NCBI GenBank assembly: GCA_964017045.1
Contig: OZ024797.1
Location: forward strand, 11,997,062-12,061,061
From: Omphiscola glabra
Taxonomy: Eukaryota; Mollusca; Gastropoda; Lymnaeidae
Direction of reading: 5' to 3'
Length of the DNA: 64,000 nucleotides
Both the position numbers and the translations under genes were made by a program. The notes under the pieces were generated by a model that saw only the letters and a list, made by a program, of their open reading frames with translations, was not told where the DNA came from and searched no databases. Below, piece after piece: positions 23,649 through 34,825 of this stretch. Positions within the stretch are counted from its first letter, which is position 1. Each line of letters begins with the position of its first letter.

Positions 23649-24608
23649 GAGAAACTGACTCGTGGAGAAGTGACTTTTTGAGAAATGACTCCCGGAGATC
23701 TTACTCTTGGAGCGATGACTCTTTGAGAACTGACGCCTGGAGAACTAACTCTTTTAGAACTGACTCATGGAGAACTGACTCTGGAAGAGCTAACTCTTTG
23801 AGAGCTGACTCTTGGAGAACTGACTCTTTGAAAACTGACTTCTGGACACCTAACTCTTGGAGAGCTGACTGCTAGAGAACTAACTCTTTGAGAACTGACT
23901 GCAAGAGAACTAACTCTTTGAGAACTGACTGCAAGAGAACTAACTCTTTGAGAACTGACTGCAAGAGAGCTAACTCTTTGAGAACTGACTGCAAGAGAAC
24001 TAACTCTTTGAGAACTGACTGCAAGAGAACTAACTCTTTGAGAACTGACTGCAAGAGAACTAACTCTTTGAGAACTGACTGCAAGAGAACTAACTCTTTG
24101 AGAACTGACTGCAAGAGAACTAACTCTTTGAGAACTGACTGCAAGAGAACTAACTCTTTTAGAACTGACTGCAAGAGAACTAACTCTTTGAGAACTGACT
24201 GCAAGAGAACTAACTCTTTGAGAACTGACTGCAAGAGAACTAACTCTTTGAGAACTGACTGCAAGAGAACTAACTCTTTGAGAACTGACTGCAAGAGAAC
24301 TAACTCTTTGAGAACTGACTGCAAGAGAACTAACTCTTTGAGAACTGACTGCAAGAGAACTAACTCTTTGAGAACTGACTGCAAGTGAACTAACTCTTTG
24401 AGAACTGACTGCAAGAGAACTAACTCTTTGAGAACTGACTGCAAGAGAACTAACTCTTTGAGAACTGACTGCAAGAGAACTAACTCTTTGAGAACTGACT
24501 GCAAGAGAACTAACTCTTTGAGAACTGACTGCAAGAGAGCTAACTCTTTGAGAACTGACTGCAAGAGAACTAACTCTTTGAGAACTGACTGCAAGAGAAC
24601 TAACTCTT
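23649..24608. repeat. 30-bp minisatellite grown from a 15-bp unit
   Basis: The left 230 bases are diverged 15-base units of the form GAGAACTGACTCTTG. From about 23875 the array switches to a strict 30-base unit, GAGAACTGACTGCAAGAGAA plus CTAACTCTTT, repeated about 24 times with very few changes. Thirty bases equal ten codons, so a 278-codon minus-strand frame (Leu-Gln-Ser-Val-Leu-Lys-Glu-Leu-Val-Leu repeats) and plus-strand frames of 166 and 70 codons all exist. Simultaneous openness in both strands is expected from the unit and I do not call a gene. Confidence 0.93.
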
Positions 24609-25617
24609 GAATATCTGATTTTGTAAAAGCCACCGAATCAAGGCAGCTATAACATACACTTATAAATGTAATTTGAAGAAAAGGGTAGCCAAACATTCTT
24701 GATGGCAAATCCTCAAATACAGGACAGGATGGCTCGAGAAATTGCAGATCGGAATGTTTTAAGTTGGGGGGGGGGGGGGTGCGTAAATTAATAGAATTTG
24801 TTTAATTTCCTATAAACCATTACAAATGTACAACGAGAAACCGGGGTGCGGTGGGGAAAAGGGGGGGGGGGCAAGTACCCACCTCTGCCACCGACAAAAC
24901 CTGACACAGTCATTGCTTATGACCCCCCCCCCCCAACCCCAAGATACCTGACTGTGTTATGACAGACTATACACGATCACCAGCACAAGAAATACGTTAA
25001 GTTTCCTACCATCAGTGAACTCACCACAGGCGAGATTCCCAGATTCAATGTGGCCCCCCCAATATTTGTTCAGTCAATTGGGTTAAAAGCTATTTTGAAC
25101 TCGTCTCTGTTAAACACGGGTCCCCGGTACAGACTGGTCCCTTTGACGCCGTGTGTGTGTGTGTGTGGTTGGGGGGGGGGGGGTGGTGCTGGGTTACGTT
25201 CAATAGAATGTTTCCACAACCAAAAACCTCACACCAGCCGAGCTCCCCCCTCCCCCCAATATGCGTAATTACAAACTCTGTTGAAACACTATATTTTAAC
25301 TCGTATAAAAAAATTGGGGGAGGGGGGGCGGGGGGTGGTACGCCAGGCTGTATGATGTCGGCTCTATGCCGTTATAGAAATCAGAAGAGGCCATGGGGCA
25401 CTTCTTTACGATTTGACACAAAACTTCGTTTCCATAACCGTAACATGACGTTAAAAAAAAATATTTGTAGAATGCAGATTTCCAATTTCCATCAATGAAT
25501 AGAAACGTTTCAAAAAGAAGCATAAACAAGGGGAGGAAAGGGTGAGCGGTGGCAGGTTGTGATTACTGTTACTGTACGAGAATTTAAAACGTGTGGATCA
25601 CTTTGCTAGAGGCTTAG
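24609..25617. other. no gene; several G/C homopolymers
   Basis: G-runs near 24767-24779, 24861-24871 and 25171-25182, a C-run near 24925-24934 and a (GT)n at about 25150-25167. Two loosely similar segments (25035-25120 and 25235-25310) share AATATTTG/AATATGCG and GAACTCGT/AACTCGTA words. No credible gene. Confidence 0.5.
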
Positions 25618-25808
25618 TGTTGTGAACATGATTTGTTAGTGTGATATCTTGGTATGAAAGGTTGTCCATACATGGTGAGAGTTTAAATGTGAGAACCATT
25701 GTTATTAGTGTGAACACTTTTTGGGTGCATGAGTTGTGTTATGAATTGTGTTATTGTGGCTGAATGGTCATTGGTTGAGAGGGAAATATTAATAAACGAG
25801 TGAGTGGG

Positions 25809-25817
25809 TATAAAAGG
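25809..25817 (+). promoter_or_regulatory. TATA box of the solo LTR
   Basis: TATAAAAGG, well placed inside the LTR ahead of the poly(A) signal. Confidence 0.65.
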
Positions 25818-25915
25818 ACAGTGTGTTGATTAGTCGGGAGAGAGACCGGGCGAAAGACCGAGATATGTGTAGTGAGGAACTTCCTTATGTATTAATGACA
25901 TTTTGTATAGAATGG

Positions 25916-25921
25916 AATAAA
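25916..25921 (+). terminator. poly(A) signal of the solo LTR
   Basis: AATAAA about 100 bases downstream of the TATA box, followed by a GT-rich stretch (TTTTGTGGATTTAATTGTGTG region), as in an LTR R/U5 boundary. Confidence 0.55.
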
Positions 25922-26240
25922 GGATTGAGTTATGTAACACTTTTGTGGATTTAATTGTGTGATGTGAGTAGGACATAACCGACATCATTGGAATCACAGA
26001 GACAGACCTAGATAACGAGAGTAGGCCGTAACATTATAAGGACGTGACGTATGAAGGCTGTAACATTGTGAAATGAGGTCGTAACACTTAGTTTGGACAG
26101 ATGCCCATTAACAGAGTTGTTGTAAAAGCAAATTTCTGAAGCGTTAACGATCGCAGTTACATAATGTTACGCAGAAATGTTTATAAAGTCGAAACACCGA
26201 GACAGTGGGACAAGCAACGTCACAAAAGGACCCAGAAAGA

Positions 26241-26453
26241 GTTTAAACACCTTTCACGAAACACGTTATTCAACGTTTAATCACCTTTCACGAAAAATGT
26301 TATTCAACGTTTGAACACCTTTCACAAAACACGTTATTCAACGTTTGAACACCTTTCACAAAACACGTTATTCAACGTTTGAACACCTTTCACAAAACAC
26401 GTTATTCAAAGTTTGAACACCTTTCACGAAACACGTTATTCAACGTTTAAACA
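26241..26453. repeat. 34-bp minisatellite
   Basis: About six and a half copies of GTTTGAACACCTTTCACAAA plus ACACGTTATTCAAC. Variants differ at TTTAATC/TTTGAAC and CACGAAA/CACAAAA. Confidence 0.9.
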
Positions 26454-27597
26454 CTGTTCTTCATGAAGGAAAACATAACAAGGCATTAATTTCATTTAAA
26501 TTCGGCTCGAAATAAAGATTTATAAAATGGCACCTAGATTTATTTGGGGGATTATTTTTATTGGGTGGGTGGAAGTTGGGGGGTGGGGGGTCATTGTTCA
26601 TTGGTAGACTTGTCAGGTTGTCTGGCCTCAATGGTGACATTGTGAATTAAATATGAAAAGGGTTAAAAGCTAAAGAGATTGATGAGTACCGGGTTTACCC
26701 GATGTTCTCTTTGTTTGTTTGTTGTTTTTTCCCAACATAATTAGCCTTAAATCATTTCTGATCATAATTCCCGATGCCGTTGAATCGATACTAAACGGTG
26801 GCGGGTTTTGGAGAGAACTGCCGGGTTCGGACCAGTAGTGACGTGTTAGGTAGATGTATATCTCCCAGATGTCATAACGGTAAATCGACCAATGGTGTTT
26901 CGGGTTTGAAGACTCGTACAGTACTCAGAACTATAACGATACAATGGGGTTTGAAGACTCGTACAGTACTGAGAACTATAGAGATACATGGATCTACAAC
27001 CAGAGCTCCCAATTTCTGTTCAGAGTCCTGCCACCAATACAGCTGAATGTAACGCTTAAGATCATGCCCTCTGTCACAGATAATTAGCAGTCCAGACTCA
27101 CGGCATACAATCTGGACCGTTCTTTGGGTTTTACCTCTTGGTTTTGACAGCTTAAACTGCCTATACATTCAACGCGATAGGATTTAGTGGGCGAAGCAAA
27201 AAATAGGGGGTGAGGGTAAACAATACATTAATTACAAATATCAGTTTGACATTTTTACTGAAAGTCAATTGATATATCACTTCATCCCGTGCTTAAACTA
27301 TGAATGGGGAGATTTGAAAACACACAATTTGAAAAAGTTGACAAAACCTAAGAATACAGTTTACAAAAAAAAACAAAAAACAAACACTCATATGAAATGA
27401 TTTCTGATGCCTACATGACTGCACAATCTGATAAAAATTTACCTTCAGAATTTTGATAATGCAAGGGCGGCAATCCAGTCAATGTAGCATTGTTGCACTC
27501 ACTCATTTGTCTCGGAGGTTATGGTACTTTCGGATCAAAATTATCACAGCAGTACAATATAGCTTAAATTGTAGTGTTTAAATGTGCCTTATACGGG
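26454..27597. other. no gene; one 46-bp duplication
   Basis: A segment with GGGTTTGAAGACTCGTACAG is present twice in tandem (about 26896-26985). It is overlapped by opposite-strand frames (26798-27046 plus, 26872-27168 minus) that I do not recognise. Otherwise featureless. Confidence 0.5.
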
Positions 27598-27834
27598 AGT
27601 GTGTGTGGGTATGTGTGAGGTGTGTGTGGGGGGGGTCAGTGAGGGTATGGGTGTGAGTCAGTGTGGGTGTGTGTGTGGTGTGGGTGTGTATGTGTGGGTC
27701 GGTGTGGGTCGGTGTTTGGGTCGGTGTTTGGGTCGGTGTTTGGGTCGGTGTGTATGTGTGGGTCGGTGTGGGTCGGTGTTTGGGTCGGTGTTTGGGTCGG
27801 TGTGTATGTGTGGGTCGGTGTGGGTGTGTGTGGG
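27598..27834. repeat. GT-rich minisatellite, 12-bp core
   Basis: A (GT)n-like left part passes into a 12-base unit GGGTCGGTGTTT. A block of about 50 bases ending TGTATGTGTGGGTCGGTG is duplicated, so there is a higher-order step. Several same-size open frames on both strands are by-products. Confidence 0.9.
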
Positions 27835-27985
27835 AGAATCAAAAGACAACGGGTAGAAATACTCGTGTCTCACCGTCCAAGTCTTTGTTTTATAATAATG
27901 GCGGCCCGTCTGATGGGCTGATGAGTAAACATATATAAGAGCTTCACAATGGATGAAATAGAAATCAGAAATGTATAATGATTTG

Positions 27986-29188
27986 ATGTGTTGAGCCATG
28001 TGTTAATGTCAGTGTTGAGTCATGTGTTGAGCCATGTGTTGATGTCAGTGTTGAGCCATGTGTTGATGTCAATGTTGAGCCATGTGTTGATGTCAATGTT
28101 GAGCCATGTGTTGATGTCAGTGTTGAGCCATGTGTTGATGTCAGTGTTGAGCCATGTGTTGATGTCAGTGTTGAGCCATGTGTTGATGTCAGTGTTGAGC
28201 CATGTGTTGATGTCAGTGTTGAGCCATGTGTTGATGTCAGTGTTGAGCCATGTGTTGATGTCAGTGTTGAGCCATGTGTTGATGTCAATGTTGAGCCATG
28301 CGTTGATGTCAATGTTGAGCCATGCGTTGATGTCAGTGTTGAGCCATGTGTTTATGTCAGTGTTGAGCCATGTTTTGATGTCAGTGTTGAGCCATGTGTT
28401 GTCAGTTTTGAGTCACGTGTTGATGTCAGTGTTGAGCCATATGTTGATGTCAATGTTGAGCCATGTGTTGAGCCATGCGTTGATGTCAGTGTTGAGTCAT
28501 GTGTTGATGTCAGTGTTGAGTCATGTGTTGATGTCAGTGTTGAGTCATGTGTTGATGTCAGTGTTGAGCAATGTGTTGATGTCAATGTTGAGCCATGTGT
28601 TGTCAGTTTTGAGTCACGTGTTGATGTCAGTGTTGAGCCATGTGTTGATGTTAATGTTGAGCCATGTGTTGCGCCATGTGTAGATGTCAGTGTTGAGCCA
28701 TGTGTTGATGTCAGTGTTGAGCCATGTGATGATGTCAGTGTTGAGCCATGTGATGATGTCAGTGTTGAGCCATGTGTGGATGTCAGTGTTGAGCCATGTG
28801 TTGATGTCAATGTTGATCCATGCGTTGATGTCAATGTTGAGCCATGCGTTGATGTCAATGTTGAGCCATGCGTTGATGTCAGTGTTGAGCCATGTGTTTA
28901 TGTCAGTGTTGAGCCATGTTTTGATGTCAGTGTTGAGCCATGTGTTGTCAGTTTTGAGTCACGTGTTGATGTCAGTGTTGAGCCATATGTTGATGTCAAT
29001 GTTGAGCCATGTGTTGAGCCATGTGTTGAGCCATGTGTTGAGCCATGTGTTGAGCCATGTGTTGAGCCATGTGTTGAGCCATGTGTTGAGCCATGTGTTG
29101 AGCCATGTGTTGAGCCATGTGTTGAGCCATGTGTTGAGCCACGTGTTGAGCCACGTGTTGTTGTCAGTGTTGAGCCATGTGTTGAGCC
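27986..29188. repeat. 24-bp minisatellite with higher-order duplication
   Basis: About 1.2 kb of GTTGAGCCATGTGTTGATGT plus CAGT or CAAT. A block of about 190 bases with a distinctive variant order (two CATGCG units, GTGTTTATG, ATGTTTTGATG, TTGTCAGTTTTGAGTCACG, CATATG) occurs at about 28283-28470 and again at about 28823-29010. From 29005 the unit halves to 12 bases, GTTGAGCCATGT, for about 13 copies. Frames of 231 and 175 codons (Leu-Ser-His-Val-Leu-Met-Ser-Val) are separated only by one TAG, but opposite-strand frames are open too. I treat it as non-coding. Confidence 0.93.
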
Positions 29189-29649
29189 ATGTGATGACAG
29201 CTCAAAAGTAATGCCAACTGTTCCTACATAAAAACTAAAGGGTTCTCGTGGTTTGAAGTCTCTGTGACCATGATGGGGGGGGGGGGGTCAAGAAAGGGGA
29301 TGAGGGTGGCGATAGATGTGTTGAAAAACTCAGCCACCACATTAAGGGTTATTAACACAAGAAAACCCTTTGAAAAATCCAGGGGAGGATCTTGAGCTCT
29401 ACGCTGTAATCCATCACTGAATACTAAACACTGAACACTAAACACTGAAGACTAAACACTGAACACTAAACAATAAATACTTAACAAATAAACACTAAAC
29501 ATTAAACACTGATAGTTTTTGAGAAATGGGTTAAATAAATTAAGATCTTTCGGACAGAAAATAGGAAATTCAAAGCCTGATTTCAAAAACTGACATTTTT
29601 AAAAATAAAAAACCCATAATGTGTAAGTGTATGATTTCTGTTTTCAATC
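29189..29649. other. no gene; degenerate AC-rich tandem
   Basis: A G-run lies at about 29276-29287. About 29415-29510 holds degenerate 14-base repeats of ACTAAACACTGAAC. No gene. Confidence 0.6.
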
Positions 29650-30322
29650 ACACGTGACATTGTGACACATGACACTGTGCAACTGTGTCACAGGAGACTT
29701 TGCAGTGTGACACTGTGCCATGGGACAACGTAAAACGTGACACTGTGTCACGGGGGCACTTTGCCACAGGGTAATTTACCACAGGGCACTGTGCAACGTG
29801 CCACCGTGCCACAGGACAATGTGCCACAGGACAATGTGCCACAGGACAATGTGCCACAGGACATTGTGCTGCCTGCCACAGTGCCACAGAACTTTGTGCC
29901 ACAGGACAATGTGCCACAGGACAATGTGCCACAGGACATTGTGCTGCGTGCCACCGTGCCACAGAACCTTGTGCCACAGGACAATGTGCCACAGGACATT
30001 CTGCTACGTGCCACCGTGCCACAAGACCATGTGCCACAAGACAATGTGCCACAGGACATTGTGCTGCCTGCCACCGTACCACGGGACATTGTGCTTCGTG
30101 CCACCGTGCCTCAGGACATTGTGCTCCGTGCTATCGTGCGACAGGACATTGTGACACTGGACATTGTGCTGCGTGCCACCGTGCCACAGGACATTGTGCT
30201 GCATGACACAGTGCCACAGGACATTGTGCTGCGTGCCACCTTGCCACAGGACATTGTGTTGCGTTCCACCGTTCCACGGGACATTGTGCTGCGTGCCACC
30301 GTGCCACAGGACACTGTTTGAA
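29650..30322. repeat. 15-bp-based compound minisatellite
   Basis: Units of 15 bases, GTGCCACAGGACAAT and GTGCTGCGTGCCACC, are combined into 30-45-base higher-order blocks. Being a multiple of three, the array is open in many frames on both strands (up to 194 codons), which is not evidence of a gene. Confidence 0.9.
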
Positions 30323-30357
30323 AGACACTCATCATTCAATGTTAGTTGTTAACAGGC

Positions 30358-30745
30358 CAGCCAAGACCAGATGAACATGTCAGCATAGACCAGATGAACA
30401 TGTCAGCATAGACCAGATGAACATGTCAGCCAAGACCAGATGAACATGTCAGCATAGACCAGATGAACATGTCAGCCAAGACCAGATGAACATGTCTGCC
30501 AAGACCAGATGAAAATGTCAGCATAGACCAGATGAACATGTTAGCATAGACCAGATGAACATGTTAGCATAGACCAGATGAACATGTCAGCATAGACGAG
30601 ATGAACATGTCAGCCAAGACCAGATGAACATGTCAGCCAAGACCAGATGAACATGTCAGCCAAGACCAGATGTACACGCCAGTCAAGACCAAATGTACAC
30701 GCCAGCCAAGACCAGATGAACATGTCAGCATAGACCAGATGAACA
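30358..30745. repeat. 23-bp minisatellite
   Basis: Seventeen copies of AGACCAGATGAACATGTCAG followed by CAT or CCA. Three copies near 30660-30710 carry TGTACACGCCAG instead of GAACATGTCAG. Confidence 0.92.
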
Positions 30746-30878
30746 TGTTAAGTAAATTATATTTTTCAAAATCTGTTTTTGCTGAACAAAATCACTGGCA
30801 CTAAGCAGCAGATCCACCCCACCCCCCTGCCTATTTTTTTCTTCATATAGCTGATGAATCTTAGCAAGAGAACATCGA

Positions 30879-31270
30879 GGGGATGGTACAGACTGGCAAG
30901 GGATGGTACAGCCTGTCAGGGGATGGTACAGCCTGTCAGGGGATGGTACAGACTGGCAGGGGATGGTACAGACTGGCAGGGGATGGTTCAACCTGGCAGC
31001 GGATGGTACAGCCTGGCAGTGGATGGTACAGCCTGGCAGGGGATGGTACAGCCTGGCAGGGGATGTACATCCTGACAGGGGATGGTACAGCCTGACGGGT
31101 GATGGTACAGCCTGGCGGGGGATGGCACAGCCTGACAGGGGATGGTACAGCCTGCCAGGGGATGGTACAGCCTGGCAGGGGATGGTACAGCCTGGCAGGG
31201 GATGGTACACCCTGGAGGGGGATGGTACAGCCTGGCAGGGGATGGTACAGCCTGGCAGGGGATGGTGCAG
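30879..31270. repeat. 20-bp minisatellite
   Basis: Twenty copies of GGGGATGGTACAGCCTGGCA. The array ends within about 60 bases of a SINE relic. Long frames on both strands (up to 227 codons) run out into flanking unique DNA and carry no domain. Confidence 0.92.
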
Positions 31271-31329
31271 CCTAGCACCAGAGACGTCACATGAGTTCCC
31301 CGAATTTTTATTGAGCCTCCGAATTATAT

Positions 31330-31480
31330 TCTGTAAGAGATGTCTCCTTTTGCCCTGGGTTTGTGACCGCAAGACGGCGGAGGTTCGCAATCAGAGTTTC
31401 CGACTCTTAGATGGGCCACCATCCGAGGTTGACAGATCCCGGACTCGCCGTGAATTCCGCCTTTATTTTGCTTGTCTGGG
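31330..31480 (-). mobile_element. diverged SINE fragment
   Basis: On the minus strand it reads GATCTGTCAACCTCGGATGG, then CCATCTAAGAGTCGGAAACT, matching the SINE body order GACTCGTTAACCTTGGACGG / TCATCTAAGAG(A/G)AGGCAAACT seen at 22344-22824. Head and tail are not recognisable. Confidence 0.6.
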
Positions 31481-31559
31481 TATGTACACACCTGACTGCA
31501 TAGCCAATCTGTCACCTAACACGAGTAGTTTTTTAAAAACTTTTTTTTCTCATTTAAAT

Positions 31560-32530
31560 GTGTACTACCATACCACCAGCATATGAGTACTTCCATACTC
31601 CCAGCATATGAGTACCACTAGCATATGAGTACTACCAGCATATGAGTACTACCATACCACCAGCATATTACTACCATACCACCAGCATATGTGTACTACC
31701 ATACCACCAGCATATTTGTACTACCATACCACCAGCATATGAGTACTACCAGAATATGAGTACTACCATACCACCAGCACATGAGTACTACCATATCACC
31801 AGCACATGAGTACTACCATACCACCAGCATATGTGTACTACCATATCACCAGCATATGAGTAATATCAGCATATGAGTACTACCAGAATATGAGTACTAC
31901 CATATCACCAGCATATGAATACTACCATATCACCAGCATATGTGTACTACCATATCACCAGCATATGTGTACTAACATACCACCAGCATATGTGTACTAC
32001 CATATCACCAGCATATGTGTACTACCATATCACCAGCATATGTGTACTACCATACCACCAGCGTATGTGTACTACCATATCACCAGCATATGTGTACTAC
32101 CATACCACCAGCGTATGTGTACTACCATATCACCAGCATATGTGTACTACCATATCACCAGCATATGTGTACTACCATATCACCAGCATATGTGTACTAC
32201 CATATCACCAGCATATGTGTACTACCATATCACCAGCATATGTGTACTACCCTATCATCAGCATATGTGTACTACCCTATCACCAGCATATGTGTACTAC
32301 CATATCACCAGCACATGAGTACTACCAGCATATGTGTACTACCATATCACCAGCATATGTGTACTACCATATCACCAGCATATGAGTACTACCATATCAC
32401 CAGCATATGTGTACTACCATATCACCAGCATATGTGTACTACCATATCACCAGCATATGAGTACTACCATACCACCAGCATATGTGTACTACCATATCAC
32501 CAGCATATGTGTACTACCATATCACCAGCG
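31560..32530. repeat. 25-bp minisatellite
   Basis: About 39 copies of CATATGTGTACTACCATATC plus ACCAG. The left third is scrambled by deletions (10- and 15-base partial units such as GAGTACTACCAG); the right two-thirds is regular. The unit is not a multiple of three; four overlapping plus-strand frames simply cycle His-Met-Cys-Thr-Thr style peptides. Confidence 0.93.
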
Positions 32531-33485
32531 TGTATCCCAATCTTTGCTTTAGAAATTTTATGAGCCTGACGTCACCGTGTGCGTACTCCGTCACAGCTAG
32601 CGGACTACACGACCTCTATACATATACTATCATTACGGATACAGGGACATTACAGCGGGTACATTTTTATTGTGTATCAAATGTATGACATTGTTAGTGC
32701 CTATACCTCCAATGTTTATGTATAACATTGATCTGTTTGCCCCCCACTCCCCCCACCCCCCGACTCGCCGTGAAACAGTAGATCATATCTTTATCACACC
32801 GTTGATGTACCCATGTCATGTTTAGGACTCCATGCCAATTTTTTAGGAGAGTATTGTCCGATCCCCTTATCTGGCACTGCATGTGAAAAGATGTTGATCT
32901 CTTTCAACGCAGTACGAATTTTTTTCTTAAAGGTAAGCCCTAACATATGCGCAGACACCTGTCGTGTGAGTTCATTCACACACGTAGACTCCATCACACT
33001 CGTCTGTCCCCTCATGTCACGAATTTTTAAACAGCCCTCGGGGTGAAATCGATTTTTGCACTCGCCCACCCCTCGATAACTCGGCCTTTCTTTGCGGTTA
33101 TGACATCACGGCTCAGCGCAGCCTCGACATCACGGCTCAGCGCAGCCTCGACATCGAGCCAACTGCATTGCTGGCAAATAATCCATTTATTCTCCTATTG
33201 GGAAATATCTTTTCTATAAACAGCGTGTAACTACCGGGACGTCTTTGCCGCGTCCTTTATAAAGGTGGCCTGGGTGGTGATACACGGGGAATGCGGTCTA
33301 CCATATGTTTACCGCATCGTTATGGGAGAGGAGGGGCAACGGTTCTAAAGCTAGCGTTGGGGGGGGGGGGTCAGGGTCGATCAGTCAAACGCTTTTGAGT
33401 AGAGCCGGAAATTTTGGAATTTATGCTCCGGATAAAAAATGTCAATCAATTCACTAGTAATTATTTAAACTGAGTCGATCCCAAG
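32531..33485. other. no gene; one 25-bp duplication
   Basis: ATCACGGCTCAGCGCAGCCT plus CGAC is duplicated at about 33104-33153. A G-run lies near 33359-33370. Short opposite frames at 32694-33069 have no recognisable domain. Confidence 0.5.
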
Positions 33486-33514
33486 CAGCTCATCTAAGAG
33501 AAGGCAAACCCCGG

Positions 33515-33570
33515 AGATGAGGTCCCGGAGATGAGGTCCCGGAGATGAGGTCCCGGAGATGAGGTCCCGG
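33515..33570. repeat. 14-bp repeat inside the SINE
   Basis: Four copies of GGAGATGAGGTCCC. The intact SINE has this motif once (GGAGACGGAGTCCC near 22507), so it expanded after insertion. Confidence 0.85.
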
Positions 33571-33649
33571 AGCCGATATGACATAACGCCATGAAAAATT
33601 CCGACAACTCCTAAGAGCACTGTGAAACCCAAGAAACACTACTGGTGAT

Positions 33650-33890
33650 CCACTGCATCCTGGCACGGTGAGACACAAGAAACACTGCTGGCCATCCACT
33701 GCATCCTGGTCATCCACTGCATCCTGGTCATCCACTGCATCCTGGCACAGTGAGATCCAAGAAACACTGCTGGTCATCCACTGCATCCAGGTCATCCACA
33801 GCATCCTGGTCATCCACTGCATCCTGGCACAGTGAGACACAAGAAACACTGCTGGTCATCCACTGCATCCTGGTCATCCACTGCATCCTG
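33650..33890. repeat. 18-bp/compound minisatellite inside the SINE
   Basis: CATCCACTGCATCCTGGT is repeated about nine times, with blocks of CACAGTGAGACACAAGAAAC interspersed to make a roughly 65-90-base higher-order pattern. The intact SINE carries one CATCTACTGCATCCTGGT (22613-22630). Confidence 0.88.
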
Positions 33891-34076
33891 GTCTAGTTCC
33901 TGTCGTCGTGACGAAGTCTCGCCATCGGAACGAATAGGCAAGGACGAGAGAGTGAGGTTGACGAGCCGAGCAACTCTCCACTACTTTAAACAGTTTACAG
34001 CTCAACTCAAGGCTGCTCCCCAAGCCGAAACCTTGGCCATCTTCGCATGCGAAGGTCGAACAATAATCATTCATGG

Positions 34077-34825
34077 AACAATAACAACGATTTTCCATCA
34101 GTGTGTCTTGACTCGGTGGTGAGTTTGCCGTGGTTCCCTGGTGTATCTCAAGAATCTGCTTTCAATAAATATACAATCCAAGTCCATAACAATGGTCTTT
34201 GTGGGGATTTCGCAAAATTAAGAAGGTGCAACTGAATCAATATACTCTATTTTTAAAAAAAAAAGGATTTCTCCTTTGATGCCGATAGTCAGTGAAGCGT
34301 GATGTGTAAGTCGACTGGTGTGTCGCGGAACTTGAATGATTCATTGTAGATTTCAAGTGTGCCGCAAGATGTAGAAGCTGTAAAACCGCTGGTTTGTGTT
34401 GATTAACAGGCGAGAACCGGTGCATGAGGGTCAAGGCCGAATAAGCAAGTAGTCATGGGCATCACTGATACTGAGACTACTGAGAGGAAATAGTGTTGTA
34501 CACAAAATGTCATAAACGTATATTCTATAATTCCAATCGATCTCAACCTATGATCGGCAGATTCGCTCTATATGACGTGGAAATAGAATATACAAACATA
34601 TTTAGCACAACAGAACGGTACGAGTGATAACACTGGTAGGTAACAGTTTAGTCACCGACTGCTTTCTACGACAGCGTTTGACTTGAACACAACACACACA
34701 ACACGACGAGCACTTGACTTTCGAATACGCCACTGACTAGTTTAATTTGCGACTCGACCTGAAAGAATTTCCTTAAAATCTCCAGTCTTTGAAAGGGAAA
34801 TATTTTACCAGGCATTAAACGTGAG
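34077..34825. other. no gene seen
   Basis: Mixed-composition DNA with no credible coding frame or mobile element. Confidence 0.5.

Larger units (their letters stand above)
25618..26086 (+). mobile_element. solo LTR of an LTR retrotransposon
   Basis: A 469-bp segment starts TGTTGTGAACATG and ends GTCGTAACA, so it has the TG...CA ends with a short TGTT/AACA inverted repeat. The 5 bases CTTAG are duplicated on both sides (25613-25617 and 26087-26091), the TSD size typical of Gypsy/Copia-type elements. Inside, a TATA box is followed about 100 bases later by AATAAA, the usual U3-R order. No gag or pol sequence adjoins, so this is most simply a solo LTR left by LTR-LTR recombination. The family cannot be assigned from the LTR alone. 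Confidence 0.8.
33486..34076 (+). mobile_element. 5'-truncated SINE, internally expanded
   Basis: Begins inside the SINE body at GCTCATCTAAGAGAAGGC and continues through GCATCCTGGTCTAGTTCC, GTCGTGACGAAGTC, CCACTACTTTAAACAG and CCATCTTCGCATGCGAAGG to GTCGAACAATAATC. Segment order matches the intact copy at 22344-22824 after removing two expanded stretches. The 3' end around CCATCTTCGCATGCG resembles the end of the LINE relic at 59.3 kb. Confidence 0.75.

Noticed and set aside
23872..24708. Leucine-rich 278-codon minus-strand frame as a coiled-coil protein
   Set aside because: The 30-bp unit is ten codons and also open on the plus strand; the frame begins in unique DNA but shows no other coding sign.
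26798..27168. Opposite-strand frames as an exon pair
   Set aside because: Both are carried by a 46-bp duplication and neither has a recognisable domain or splice context.
27988..29211. Two adjoining frames of 231 and 175 codons as one repeat protein with a stop
   Set aside because: They derive from the 24-bp array, the opposite strand is open too, and one block is a straightforward duplication.
31560..32530. CRISPR-like array
   Set aside because: There are no unique spacers between the repeats and the context is an animal genome; the same applies to every other array here.
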